Shown: positions 1 to 7,318, counted from the first letter of the stretch. The stretch is 13,307 bases of DNA from Clostridiales bacterium (GCA_003343885.1 QAKH01000112.1:1-13307), one strand, 5' to 3'. Program-made: numbers and translations. The notes: a model not told the origin generated them from the letters alone.

Positions 1-49
1 TGGAAAGCAGACAGAGAAGAACGCGTTGCTCTTTTGTAATGAAAATCAC
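1..49 (-). CDS. Probable start of a further gene, cut by the window edge
   Basis: A GTG codon at 49-47 overlaps the TGA stop of the 2-epimerase gene (GTGA arrangement) and opens a frame that stays open to the window edge. The 16 visible residues read MIFITKEQRVLLCLLS. A GGAG ribosome binding site lies at 59-56, six bases before the GTG, which is good spacing and typical of translational coupling. It does not look like the start of CapF, which should begin with a Rossmann glycine motif. The TKEQ-x-x-LL-x-LL pattern faintly recalls the start of NTP_transf_5-type nucleotidyltransferases, but 16 residues cannot decide this. Function unknown. Confidence 0.4.
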   Translation of the reverse strand, partial: MIFITKEQRVLLCLLS

Positions 50-1215
50 TCTTTTCTCCAGACCATTTTATTTACGATTCCTGTATAGCTCTGAATTATT
101 TTTACTATCTTTGATGAAACATTTTCTTCTATATAGTCTGGAACAGGGCATCCGTAATCGCCGTTTCTATTCATATTGACGGCAATATCAACCGACTGAA
201 GAAGGCCTTTTTCTTCAATACCAGAAATGATAAAACAGGCTTTGTCAAGAGCTTCTGGGCGTTCAGTAGAAGTACGGATGCAGACGGCAGGAAAGGGCTG
301 GCCTACAGATGTAAAAAAGCTGCTTTCTTCTGGAAGGGTGCCAGAATCAGATATGACACAGAAAGCATTCATTTGGAGACAGTTATAATCGTGAAAACCG
401 AGCGGTTCATGCTGAATGACACGTCTGTCAAGGCAAAATCCGGATTCTTTAAGTTTCTTTTTAGAACGCGGATGACAGGAATATAGAATCGGCAGGTCAT
501 ACTTTTGCGCCATCCTGTTAATTGCACTAAAGAGCGAAACAAAGTTTCTCTCGTTATCAATATTTTCTTCCCGGTGTGCGGAAAGCAGAAAATATTTTCC
601 CTTTTGCAGACTAAGACGCGTATGAATGCTGCTGCTTTTAATTTGAGCTAGATTATTATGCAGCACTTCTGCCATTGGCGAACCAGTCACAAAAGTGCGC
701 TCCTTTGGCAAGCCGCAGTCAGAAAGATTACGGCGTGCGTGCTCTGAATATGCTAAATTGACATCGGAAATGATATCTACAATACGGCGATTTGTTTCTT
801 CCGGAAGACACTCGTCATTGCAGCGGTTCCCTGCTTCCATGTGAAAAATGGGAATGTGCAGACGCTTGGCGGAAATTGCAGACAAACAGGAATTGGTATC
901 GCCAAGAATAAGCAAGGCGTCCGGCAGGATCTTTTCCATTAATGTGTAGGACTTTGCAATGATATTGCCGCAGGTTTCTCCCAGGTTATTACCAACAACC
1001 TCAAGATAAACCTCTGGAGGAGAAAGCTTTAAATCCTTAAAAAACACGTCGTTTAGGTTATAATCATAGTTTTGCCCCGTGTGCGCCAGAATAACATCAA
1101 AGTATTTTCTTGTCTTATTGATCACGGCAGCAAGGCGGATAATTTCAGGTCGCGTGCCTACGATAATTAGAAGCTTTAGTTTTTCATTATTTTTCCACTT
1201 TAGATTTTCAAACAT
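46..1215 (-). CDS. capG: Non-hydrolysing UDP-sugar 2-epimerase, CapG/WbjD type (WecB family)
   Basis: A 389-residue cytoplasmic epimerase of the WecB superfamily (GT-B-like fold). Visible motifs are GTRPE (20-24), GDTNS (105-109), HMEAGNRC (125-132), PEE (138-140), HREEN (214-218), SDSGTLPEESS (289-299) and TERPEALD (317-324). The HMEAGNRC and SDSGT..EESS forms, as I recall the family, are those of CapG/WbjD, which epimerises C2 of UDP-N-acetyl-6-deoxy-L-talosamine to give UDP-N-acetyl-L-fucosamine; housekeeping WecB usually has H-V-EAGLRT and SGGIQEE. Length is normal. I chose ATG at 1215 because GAGGA at 1228-1224 sits 8 bases upstream; the longer reading begins with a TTG at 1233 that would overlap this Shine-Dalgarno. 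The gene overlaps the CapE-type gene by 8 bases, so the two are probably translationally coupled. Its substrate would come from CapE and the missing CapF. A plain UDP-GlcNAc 2-epimerase (ManNAc supply) is the alternative. Confidence 0.88.
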   Translation of the reverse strand: MFENLKWKNNEKLKLLIIVGTRPEIIRLAAVINKTRKYFDVILAHTGQNYDYNLNDVFFKDLKLSPPEVYLEVVGNNLGETCGNIIAKSYTLMEKILPDALLILGDTNSCLSAISAKRLHIPIFHMEAGNRCNDECLPEETNRRIVDIISDVNLAYSEHARRNLSDCGLPKERTFVTGSPMAEVLHNNLAQIKSSSIHTRLSLQKGKYFLLSAHREENIDNERNFVSLFSAINRMAQKYDLPILYSCHPRSKKKLKESGFCLDRRVIQHEPLGFHDYNCLQMNAFCVISDSGTLPEESSFFTSVGQPFPAVCIRTSTERPEALDKACFIISGIEEKGLLQSVDIAVNMNRNGDYGCPVPDYIEENVSSKIVKIIQSYTGIVNKMVWRKE

Positions 1216-2254
1216 GATAATTGTCCTCAGCAAGTCTGTTTTGTATGTATGTCAATGAGGAGATTTTCGCTTTGACTTCTTCAACATTCAAAATTTTTGT
1301 GTTGTTGGAATTAAATTCGGTTAAGGGATTCCGTTTTTCATCGCCCTTTTTAAAATATTTGTCATAGTTTAATCCACGGTTATCGGCAGGAACCCGATAA
1401 AAGTTCCCAATATCAATTGCTTTAGCGCATTCCTCATTTGTAAGAAGCGTCTCGTACATTTTCTCGCCGTGACGAATTCCAATGATTTTAATATTTTCTT
1501 TTTTACCCCCAAATAATTCGCAAATTGCCTCAGCCTGCGTCTGCATCGTACAGGCTGGTGCCTTTTGGATCAGCAGATCTCCATTTTCGCCGTGCTCAAA
1601 GGCAAACAAAACGAGATCCACCGCCTCGTCAAGCGACATAATAAAGCGGGTCATTTTCGGATCGGTCAATGTGATGGGATTTCCAGCCTTAATTTGATCA
1701 ATCCAGAGCGGAATAACGGACCCACGGCTACACATGACGTTGCCGTAACGCGTGCAGCAGATTTTGGTCTTTCCGGACATCCTTGACTTGGCGACAGCAA
1801 CTTTTTCTTCGATCGCCTTTGTTATTCCCATAGCGTTAATTGGATAGGCGGCTTTGTCGGTAGAAAGACAAATCACCGATTTAACATTTTCTGCTATGGC
1901 AGCTGTCAAAACATTATCAGTGCCAATTACATTGGTGCGAACTGCTTCCATCGGGAAAAATTCGCATGACGGAACTTGCTTGAGCGCTGCCGCGTGAAAG
2001 ATGTAGTCTACTCCACGGACTGCTCCCGATACCGACTCTGGAGATCGGACATCTCCAATGTAAAACTTGATTTTTTCTGCAGCTTCAGGCATTTTTGCCT
2101 GAAATTCATGACGCATGTCATCTTGCTTTTTCTCATCACGTGAAAAAATACGGATTTCCGCAATATCCGTTTTTAAGAAGCGGTTCAGTACTGCATTGCC
2201 AAAGGAACCGGTTCCTCCTGTGATCATTAGTGTTTTTCCTTCAAAAAAAGACAT
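1208..2254 (-). CDS. capE: UDP-GlcNAc C5-inverting 4,6-dehydratase, CapE/WbjB type
   Basis: A 348-residue soluble extended SDR enzyme (polysaccharide biosynthesis protein, CapD-like family). It carries TGGTGSFG (12-19) for NAD(P) binding, HAAALKQVP (87-95), STDKA (131-135) and RHGEKMYE (261-268). The usual SDR tyrosine is replaced by methionine: AMGITK places M142 and K146 where YxxxK would be. This MxxxK is a hallmark of CapE/WbjB, which convert UDP-GlcNAc to UDP-2-acetamido-2,6-dideoxy-beta-L-arabino-4-hexulose, the first step to UDP-N-acetyl-L-fucosamine; PseB/FlaA1 relatives normally keep tyrosine. It lacks the membrane half of long CapD/WbpM proteins. GGAGG lies ten bases before ATG at 2254. 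A 111-base gap separates it from the upstream glycosyltransferase and an 8-base overlap joins it to the 2-epimerase. The CapF partner is not between them, unlike cap5/cap8 of Staphylococcus aureus, where the order is E-F-G. Confidence 0.9.
   Translation of the reverse strand: MSFFEGKTLMITGGTGSFGNAVLNRFLKTDIAEIRIFSRDEKKQDDMRHEFQAKMPEAAEKIKFYIGDVRSPESVSGAVRGVDYIFHAAALKQVPSCEFFPMEAVRTNVIGTDNVLTAAIAENVKSVICLSTDKAAYPINAMGITKAIEEKVAVAKSRMSGKTKICCTRYGNVMCSRGSVIPLWIDQIKAGNPITLTDPKMTRFIMSLDEAVDLVLFAFEHGENGDLLIQKAPACTMQTQAEAICELFGGKKENIKIIGIRHGEKMYETLLTNEECAKAIDIGNFYRVPADNRGLNYDKYFKKGDEKRNPLTEFNSNNTKILNVEEVKAKISSLTYIQNRLAEDNYHV
1223..1228 (-). promoter_or_regulatory. Ribosome binding site deciding the 2-epimerase start
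   Basis: GAGGAC on the minus strand, inside the last codons of the upstream dehydratase gene, about 7-8 bases before ATG at 1215. It supports that ATG over the TTG at 1233, which lies upstream of the site. Confidence 0.75.
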
Positions 2255-2365
2255 ACTATATTATCCTCCAAAGCGCATTTTTATTTACATCACAAAAGCA
2301 CAGACACACACTTGCTGAGAGTACAGCAAAATGTATTTTTGCCGAATTATGCTTTATAGCGGGAT
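2255..2365. other. Intergenic gap with a small hairpin, no terminator or promoter seen
   Basis: The 111 bases between the HlpA-like glycosyltransferase stop and the CapE-type start hold one short perfect inverted repeat, TTGCTG (2312-2317) and CAGCAA (2324-2329), with a six-base loop. No T-run follows it on the minus strand, so it is not a convincing intrinsic terminator. I find no good -35/-10 pair. The only clear signal is the GGAGG of the downstream gene. Read-through from upstream is the simplest view. Confidence 0.5.
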
Positions 2366-3379
2366 TCAGAATTTGAATTTTTTCCTTATTTCCTGTTTTG
2401 CTTCTTTATATGTCAAAGTGTCATCTAGGCCCAGCAGCTTTAGAAATATACACTTTAACTTGTGTTTCAGTCTCGTTCTCAGATCATTGACAACAATTTT
2501 ATTGACGGCCTTTTCGTAGGATAAAGTCACGGATACTCTGCCGGGGTGGAGCAACGGAAACTGCAATTCATGAGTTGGTACACCGCAAAAACGACTGGTC
2601 ATGGCTTTTTTCCAGCTGCTGCCGCCATGCTCTGAAAGCTCGTCGACACCGATATTTTCAATTTGATTATAAATGGGAGAAATACCCAATTTATTATAAT
2701 ATCGGACTGAAAAAGCCATTTGGTAATCCCAGGAATTATATTTTTTTCCTGCCAATTTACGATTCTGCTCTTTTCTGAAGCAATATAACTGCTGCTTATA
2801 CAGCTTTTGGGAGAAATATTTTTCGCCTAATTTTTTCTCGGCGTTCACCTCAGACAGTCCTTTCAGATCTCCGTCATAGAACTCATTGAATTTTTCTGCC
2901 CAAGAGGCCCATCCGCAAGGGAGTAAATGCCTGGTAAACACATAGCTTGCGTTATTTGGGGCTTGAAATTTCCCCAAATAATTAGTCCCGCAAATCCAAA
3001 GGATTTCATCGTTTTTCTCGTATTTCAGTAAAAGCTCTTTGCAGTACCTGAAAAACGAAATTGCAGGATAGTTATCGTCTTCAAGAAAAATAGCCCATTT
3101 TTCTCTTGAAAAAACAAATTTTGCGCCCCCGGCTATATTATCATATACACCTCGATTTTCTTCAGCATAGTACTTAATCACCTCGCATGGCCAGGTGATC
3201 GCAGCTTCCACAGCTTTTCTACAATCTTTTACAAGCTTTTTTTCTTCATCAGTTCTGCCATGGTCTGCCAGCAGGTATAATTTGGACGGTTGAATCTTCG
3301 CAAGCTGACGGATAATCTTTACAGTGGTGGCAGCTCTCTTAAAAATAATTAAGCATACAGGGATATCAAAGCGATCCAT
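2366..3379 (-). CDS. Glycosyltransferase, GT-A fold, HlpA-like
   Basis: A 337-residue cytoplasmic glycosyltransferase. The N-terminal half fits the GT-A fold: PVCLIIFKRA (7-16), ADHGRTDEE (39-47), AEENRGVYDNI (72-82), then the acidic metal/nucleotide-binding motif FLEDDNYP (98-105). A candidate catalytic acid lies in SWDYQ (216-220), with a conserved-looking NIG-x-D-x-x-SEHG block at 242-251. This architecture matches the group often annotated as 'hemolytic protein HlpA-like' or GT2-like glycosyltransferases in capsule loci; the hemolysin name is historical and I infer sugar transfer, not toxicity. Donor and linkage cannot be read from sequence. The C-terminus (about 300-337) is rich in Lys/Arg and may sit at the membrane surface. 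ATG at 3379 follows GGGAG by nine bases and the gene overlaps the polymerase gene by 14 bases, so the two are probably translated together. Confidence 0.8.
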   Translation of the reverse strand: MDRFDIPVCLIIFKRAATTVKIIRQLAKIQPSKLYLLADHGRTDEEKKLVKDCRKAVEAAITWPCEVIKYYAEENRGVYDNIAGGAKFVFSREKWAIFLEDDNYPAISFFRYCKELLLKYEKNDEILWICGTNYLGKFQAPNNASYVFTRHLLPCGWASWAEKFNEFYDGDLKGLSEVNAEKKLGEKYFSQKLYKQQLYCFRKEQNRKLAGKKYNSWDYQMAFSVRYYNKLGISPIYNQIENIGVDELSEHGGSSWKKAMTSRFCGVPTHELQFPLLHPGRVSVTLSYEKAVNKIVVNDLRTRLKHKLKCIFLKLLGLDDTLTYKEAKQEIRKKFKF

Positions 3380-4589
3380 CTTTTCCAGCTCCCGAAATTT
3401 GACTGTTTTGATTTATATAAAACAGAATCAGCCATGTAATTGCAAAATAGATATGAGGTTCTTTATTTACGATCAATAATAATGAAGCAAAAATTATTGT
3501 TTTATCGATTAAACTTAAATGCGCAAGCTTTCTTTTGCTAAAAACCGGCAGTAGACACATAAGCGTATAAATAATACCTAAAAAGCCTATGGCTGACATA
3601 ATTTGCGTGCTTGTTGATGTCTGTGCCACAAGACGGTTATTCATATAGGAAGAATATTGTGCTGCAGCGCCAGTAAATCCCCAGCCGAAGATAGGTTTTT
3701 GTATGAATAATTCCAAGTTAACAAGCGGAGCGTTTAATCTGGTATATGTAGTAGCTGATGTCGTTTCGACTAATTTTGAGAATAAAGTCGGATTTATAGC
3801 AGCAAGCCGCTCAAAAATAATATCATATGTCAGTATACCGGCAATGACAATAACAAAAAATATTGCTTTAACATCTCTGCGGTTATCCCAATTTTTTCGC
3901 TTTATAATGTATCCTGCAAGAACGAGAGCTATTATAAGGATTCCGGCCGTAGAGCCGGTCAGAAAAATACCGAACATATAAATAATGATATGAATTACTT
4001 TTGTTTTCTCATCAATAAAATATATCTCAAACAAAAAAGCGATTATTATGTGACTGGCAAAAACGCCCGGTTCCCAAAAGGCACCACATATGCGGGACGC
4101 TGTCAGCCCTTGTGTGACAAACAATAAATTATAATAGGCTCCATGTTCTGAATTGATTAAAGGAAAAGATGTTAATTGACCGCTTCTCGTAAGAATAAAC
4201 AGTATAATAGCGGATATGATAATAAATCGAATAATATAGGAATAGCTTTTTGTCACTCTTTTGATATCGAGGCGCTTTAGCATTAAATAAGAGCATAGCA
4301 TCGTTGCTGCCACACGCCCGCCTGACAGAAGATTGCCTGCTGTAAAATTAATCAATGTAGAAGATAAAATACCGAATAACAGCAATATAAGTAACAGGTT
4401 ATCAGAACTAAGCTGGATTTTTTTTTCACCGCTGCTTTTCCAGACAGTAAGAATCGCTGAAAAAATAATTAACAGTATCAACGGAAAATAGGAATCCGTT
4501 ATTGCTGAAAGATAATATCCTGAATTCATAATTAAAACGACAGCAGCTAGCATAGAAAGCATGCTGTTTTTGGGATAATATTTCTGCAT
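3366..4589 (-). CDS. wzy: Wzy-like repeat-unit polymerase (O-antigen ligase/polymerase type)
   Basis: A 407-residue integral membrane protein with roughly 10-12 hydrophobic segments (for example 13-30, 34-50, 64-80, 117-134, 177-192, 198-228, 241-256, 331-350, 364-392). Between the hydrophobic blocks lie charged residues in positions familiar from Wzy proteins: R166 and E173 in RICGAFWEPG (166-175), a TGSTAG turn (211-216), and an extracytoplasmic-loop-like stretch around 262-325 with R284 and FGWGFTG (301-307). Wzy proteins are poorly conserved, so the call rests on topology, the FWEPG-type motif and position beside the flippase. It would join undecaprenyl-diphosphate repeat units on the outer face of the membrane. 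AGGAG lies 14 bases before ATG at 4589, inside the last flippase codons; that spacing is long. This stretch is visibly more AT-rich than the CapE gene (line 4201-4260 has 16 G/C in 60, against 28 in 60 at 1921-1980), as is common for wzy. Confidence 0.82.
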   Translation of the reverse strand: MQKYYPKNSMLSMLAAVVLIMNSGYYLSAITDSYFPLILLIIFSAILTVWKSSGEKKIQLSSDNLLLILLLFGILSSTLINFTAGNLLSGGRVAATMLCSYLMLKRLDIKRVTKSYSYIIRFIIISAIILFILTRSGQLTSFPLINSEHGAYYNLLFVTQGLTASRICGAFWEPGVFASHIIIAFLFEIYFIDEKTKVIHIIIYMFGIFLTGSTAGILIIALVLAGYIIKRKNWDNRRDVKAIFFVIVIAGILTYDIIFERLAAINPTLFSKLVETTSATTYTRLNAPLVNLELFIQKPIFGWGFTGAAAQYSSYMNNRLVAQTSTSTQIMSAIGFLGIIYTLMCLLPVFSKRKLAHLSLIDKTIIFASLLLIVNKEPHIYFAITWLILFYINQNSQISGAGKDGSL

Positions 4590-4598
4590 CTTGTTTTT

Positions 4599-6020
4599 TT
4601 ACACTCCTGCTTGCTGAAAGCTGTCTTTATCTGCGGCTTTTTCTTTCATTTCGTCTGCAGATACAGTTTTTTTGCCGTTAAGATTTGAAACCACTCTAAA
4701 AATATAAATCGGTTGTATGATCATAAGAGGTAATGAAGCAATAACTGTTGCTAAAATGACAGCGTACCATACGTTCATAGCTTGTGCAAGGATCCAGGAA
4801 AGCGGGAATTTCAAAATTGCTCCGGCTGCGGTAAAAATGGCTTGGATTTTTATTTTCCCCAGACCATTTGAAAGAGAATTAGACAAGTTGATGATTGCCA
4901 TCTGAATCGTCATTATAGCAAACAACGTTACCGGCATGATCGTTACAGTCAGTCTGCCTTTTCCGAGCCAGAGATCCGCGATTGGCTGATATAATGCTGC
5001 AAGCGCAATACAGCCTATTATGCAGAGCGCAGCAATTGCAACTAATACCTTCCACATTCCCATAATCCAACGATATCGCTTTTCGCAATAGGCCTTGGTA
5101 ATTGCAGACCAGATCGGCTGACTCAGTAATGACACAAAGACGGAAATAATATAGAACAGTTTATGATAATAGTTGTATTGCGTCACTTCTGCCGGAGAAA
5201 AAAAAGAATTAATATAAACCTCATTAGAAGAATTCAGAGCAATTAATGCAATTTGAATAACAAAGAAGATGCCTCCCAAACCAAGAAGTTTTTTTGAAAA
5301 CTTCCAGTTGAAAAATTTGAAAGAAGGACGGATTGCTTTAAGCTTTCCGGAAAACAATACCAAAGAAGCTGTTAAAAGAGGAAGATTGTATGCTAAAGCA
5401 TAAACTGTGGAAAGTCCTTTTAACTTTACGGATAAAGAGGCGTGATTAGGAAAAATAATGTATAATAAAATCAGTATCTGCGTAATAAGCGACAGAAGGT
5501 TAGGCCAAAATGTTCTCTGGATTGCATAAAAAATAGAATGAATCAGCACAAAGAAAAAATGAATTACAACACCGCAGAAGACAACCTGAATGAACCGTCG
5601 GAAAACAGTAGGAGCTATAAGCAGTTCAGAAACTTTTAAAACAGAATTCCAGTTAACAGCATATGATACACAAAGACCGGCAATTAAAAAAAATAAAGAA
5701 ACCAGTCCTATAGAAACATATGCGGAGGAAACAAATTTTTTCGATGCATTTTCGTCTTTCTCAGAAATTGCTTTGACTAAATAGTTCCTTAATCCATTTC
5801 CTATTCCAAAATCAAACAGATTAATCCATGTAAAAACGGCCGCGATTGTCAGCCAAGCCCCATATACAATATCGTTGTCAAAATAACGTACATATGCCGG
5901 TACCGCCAGTACGGAAATCAGCATGGCGCAGCCTTTAATGATCATTGTATAAAGAACATTCCGCGATACTTCTTGGTTATTGCTATCCCTGAACAACGAA
6001 TGGGAAAGGTGCTTTATCAT
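4599..6020 (-). CDS. wzx: Wzx oligosaccharide flippase (MOP superfamily)
   Basis: A 473-residue polytopic membrane protein of the polysaccharide transporter family, with about 12-14 hydrophobic stretches spread over the whole length (roughly 22-45, 52-70, 100-122, 145-165, 175-190, 204-224, 246-264, 285-300, 323-345, 358-378, 395-415, 418-442). The early FDFGIGNGLRNYLVKAIS segment (69-86) is the typical first-half signature of Wzx proteins, in which a D-x-G-x-x-x-x-x-x-R pattern precedes a basic loop. It would flip the undecaprenyl-diphosphate-linked repeat unit to the outside for the adjacent polymerase. The last 25 residues are hydrophilic and charged. ATG at 6020 follows GGAG by ten bases. 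It is the first gene after the 181-base gap at 6021-6201, and the polymerase starts nine bases after its stop. Confidence 0.92.
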   Translation of the reverse strand: MIKHLSHSLFRDSNNQEVSRNVLYTMIIKGCAMLISVLAVPAYVRYFDNDIVYGAWLTIAAVFTWINLFDFGIGNGLRNYLVKAISEKDENASKKFVSSAYVSIGLVSLFFLIAGLCVSYAVNWNSVLKVSELLIAPTVFRRFIQVVFCGVVIHFFFVLIHSIFYAIQRTFWPNLLSLITQILILLYIIFPNHASLSVKLKGLSTVYALAYNLPLLTASLVLFSGKLKAIRPSFKFFNWKFSKKLLGLGGIFFVIQIALIALNSSNEVYINSFFSPAEVTQYNYYHKLFYIISVFVSLLSQPIWSAITKAYCEKRYRWIMGMWKVLVAIAALCIIGCIALAALYQPIADLWLGKGRLTVTIMPVTLFAIMTIQMAIINLSNSLSNGLGKIKIQAIFTAAGAILKFPLSWILAQAMNVWYAVILATVIASLPLMIIQPIYIFRVVSNLNGKKTVSADEMKEKAADKDSFQQAGV

Positions 6021-6064
6021 TGACTCATATCTCCACTAAAACAGAATAATGATTTTAAAGTTTT

Positions 6065-6091
6065 TTTGCATAGCAATGGCACTCATGCAAA
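6065..6091. repeat. Inverted repeat, 7-base arms, 13-base loop
   Basis: TTTGCAT at 6065-6071 pairs perfectly with ATGCAAA at 6085-6091. It lies about 45 bases before the wzx start. On the transcribed (minus) strand the stem is followed by A residues, not T, which argues against a terminator. It could be a small RNA stem in the wzx leader or a protein-binding palindrome. Confidence 0.55.
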
Positions 6092-6125
6092 TATATATTG
6101 GTCTCAGTCGTTAGAAATCAGCGTG

Positions 6126-6152
6126 CCGCCGTCATGCGTTAAGAAACGGCGG
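6126..6152. repeat. GC-rich inverted repeat, 7-base arms, 13-base loop
   Basis: CCGCCGT at 6126-6132 pairs perfectly with ACGGCGG at 6146-6152. The arms are strikingly GC-rich against AT-rich surroundings. No T-run follows on either strand. It lies just downstream of the promoter-like pair at 6161-6189, so if that promoter is real the stem would be at the very start of the transcript. Confidence 0.55.
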
Positions 6153-6160
6153 AAAGAAGT

Positions 6161-6189
6161 AATATATTCTACGACGCAATTTACGTGAA
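6161..6189 (-). promoter_or_regulatory. Possible weak sigma-A-type promoter ahead of wzx
   Basis: On the minus strand TTCACG (6189-6184, four of six matches to TTGACA) is followed after exactly 17 bases by TATATT (6166-6161, five of six matches to TATAAT). If used, transcription would start near 6154 and give wzx a leader of about 130 bases containing both inverted repeats. Such matches are common by chance in AT-rich DNA, so this is only a candidate. Confidence 0.25.
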
Positions 6190-6201
6190 TCTGTTTTGAA
6201 A

Positions 6202-7308
6202 TTACAGACTATTTAAAAATGCTGCCATAGGTGATATATATCTACTACAGTCAAATAATCCATCGTTTACTTTTACGTGGCTGCGGTATTGAACGGCTTT
6301 TTCGATATCCTGTTCCAGCGTGGCAATAGAAATGATATATCCGTTATTACCGTCATGTACATAATCTGCGACATTGCTAATTGCAGTAGTTAGTACGGGA
6401 GTTCCGCAGCTGATGCTTTCTACCAGCTTCGATGGAAAACCTGCATTGTTTTTTCTGCTGGATTCTCTGATGATAAGTGAATAATCGGCATCTTTTACTG
6501 CCTGGATTGCTTCTTGATGCGATACTTTCCCGTGAAAAATGATACAGGGCGGGAAAACGCTACGCTCCTGCAGCGAATAAATTTTTCTGTAATCCTGCTC
6601 ATTTATCCCATAGATATCTAATTGAACCGGAAGCTTTGCAGCGATCTTTTCAATGGAATTTACAAGTAAATCCAAGCGTTCTTTGACTTTGCTTGGCCAG
6701 CCGGCATATACCAGTCGAAAAATTTTTCTGCTTGTTTTTGAAGTCAATAGCCATTTCGGCTCGCTTTTATCTACAAGCGGAGGAATCAATACTGTTTTTT
6801 GCGCTGCATAGTACTTTTCTAAATATTTGCTGATAACAATTAATCCATCTGCCTTTTTATGCAAAACTTTCATACGCAGATATGAATCGTACGCTTTGAC
6901 GACCCTGAAAAAAGGATTCGGATTATAATTAGCAAACCATTCAGTAACGTCAGCAATACATTTTATCGCATGCTTTTTACAGTATTTCATGATTTTTTTC
7001 AATGCAACAGCCGGAAAATTATAGGCAATTACAAGATCCGCTTTTTGTAATTTTAATAAAAACAGCTCGTTTCTTGCGTCTGTAAAAGTTTTGAATTTAT
7101 CAAAAGAAGTCCGTTCCTGATATTTTTCATAACACTCAAAGCCGAAATATTGAGATTTTTTGTAGCAATTTTTTTCGATTTTTTTTGACCAGCCGGCAAG
7201 TATAACATCGTGTCCCAGCGCGCGCATAATTTTAGCGTTGGCAACAACGCGGTTCGCTGTGGCGTCTTTATCCGGCAATTCATATCGGCCGAAGTATATT
7301 ATTTTCAA
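6202..7308 (-). CDS. Glycosyltransferase family 4 (GT-B fold)
   Basis: A 368-residue cytoplasmic GT-B glycosyltransferase. The N-terminal acceptor domain (about 1-175) has a typical start, YFGRYELPDKDATANRV (5-21), in which the region that often holds GG near the acceptor site is replaced by DATANR. The C-terminal donor-binding domain has LVYAGWPSKVK (199-209), LDIYG (230-234), FHGKVSHQEA (258-267) and the E-x-n-E motif running from E282 to E297 within FPSKLVES (291-298), followed by CGTPV. This is the retaining GT4 pattern. Donor sugar unknown. The start is TTG at 7308-7306, supported by GAGGT at 7323-7319 ten bases upstream; the next ATG (residue 28) would remove the first beta strand. It begins 17 bases after the epimerase stop. 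The 181-base gap follows it. Confidence 0.87.
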   Translation of the reverse strand: MKIIYFGRYELPDKDATANRVVANAKIMRALGHDVILAGWSKKIEKNCYKKSQYFGFECYEKYQERTSFDKFKTFTDARNELFLLKLQKADLVIAYNFPAVALKKIMKYCKKHAIKCIADVTEWFANYNPNPFFRVVKAYDSYLRMKVLHKKADGLIVISKYLEKYYAAQKTVLIPPLVDKSEPKWLLTSKTSRKIFRLVYAGWPSKVKERLDLLVNSIEKIAAKLPVQLDIYGINEQDYRKIYSLQERSVFPPCIIFHGKVSHQEAIQAVKDADYSLIIRESSRKNNAGFPSKLVESISCGTPVLTTAISNVADYVHDGNNGYIISIATLEQDIEKAVQYRSHVKVNDGLFDCSRYISPMAAFLNSL

Positions 7309-7318
7309 TACGTTAAAT

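Larger units (their letters stand above)
6021..6201. other. Largest intergenic gap, structured leader of wzx
   Basis: This 181-base non-coding stretch is the longest in the window. It contains two perfect seven-base inverted repeats, each with a 13-base loop (6065-6091 and 6126-6152), and a weak promoter-like pair at 6161-6189. No T-run follows either stem in the direction of transcription, so neither is a standard terminator. I see no start codon with a good ribosome binding site opening a convincing small gene here. Confidence 0.6.

Noticed and set aside
1216..1233. TTG start for the 2-epimerase
   Set aside because: The clear GAGGA site at 1228-1224 lies inside this extension and points to ATG at 1215.
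2312..2329. Hairpin TTGCTG/CAGCAA as an intrinsic terminator
   Set aside because: The stem is only six base pairs and no T-run follows it on the transcribed strand.
3703..3981. Plus-strand open frame of 92 codons inside wzy
   Set aside because: Antisense to a continuous membrane protein with Wzy motifs; no supporting start signal or domain.
4879..5088. Minus-strand open frame of 69 codons inside wzx
   Set aside because: It is another frame of the flippase gene, with no ribosome binding site and low-complexity Cys/Asn-rich translation.
6123..6130. GGCGGCAC on the minus strand, resembling the ops element GGCGGTAG
   Set aside because: Only six of eight bases match, the rest of a JUMPstart sequence is absent, and the motif is explained by the GC-rich inverted repeat. 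RfaH/ops regulation belongs to Gram-negative loci.
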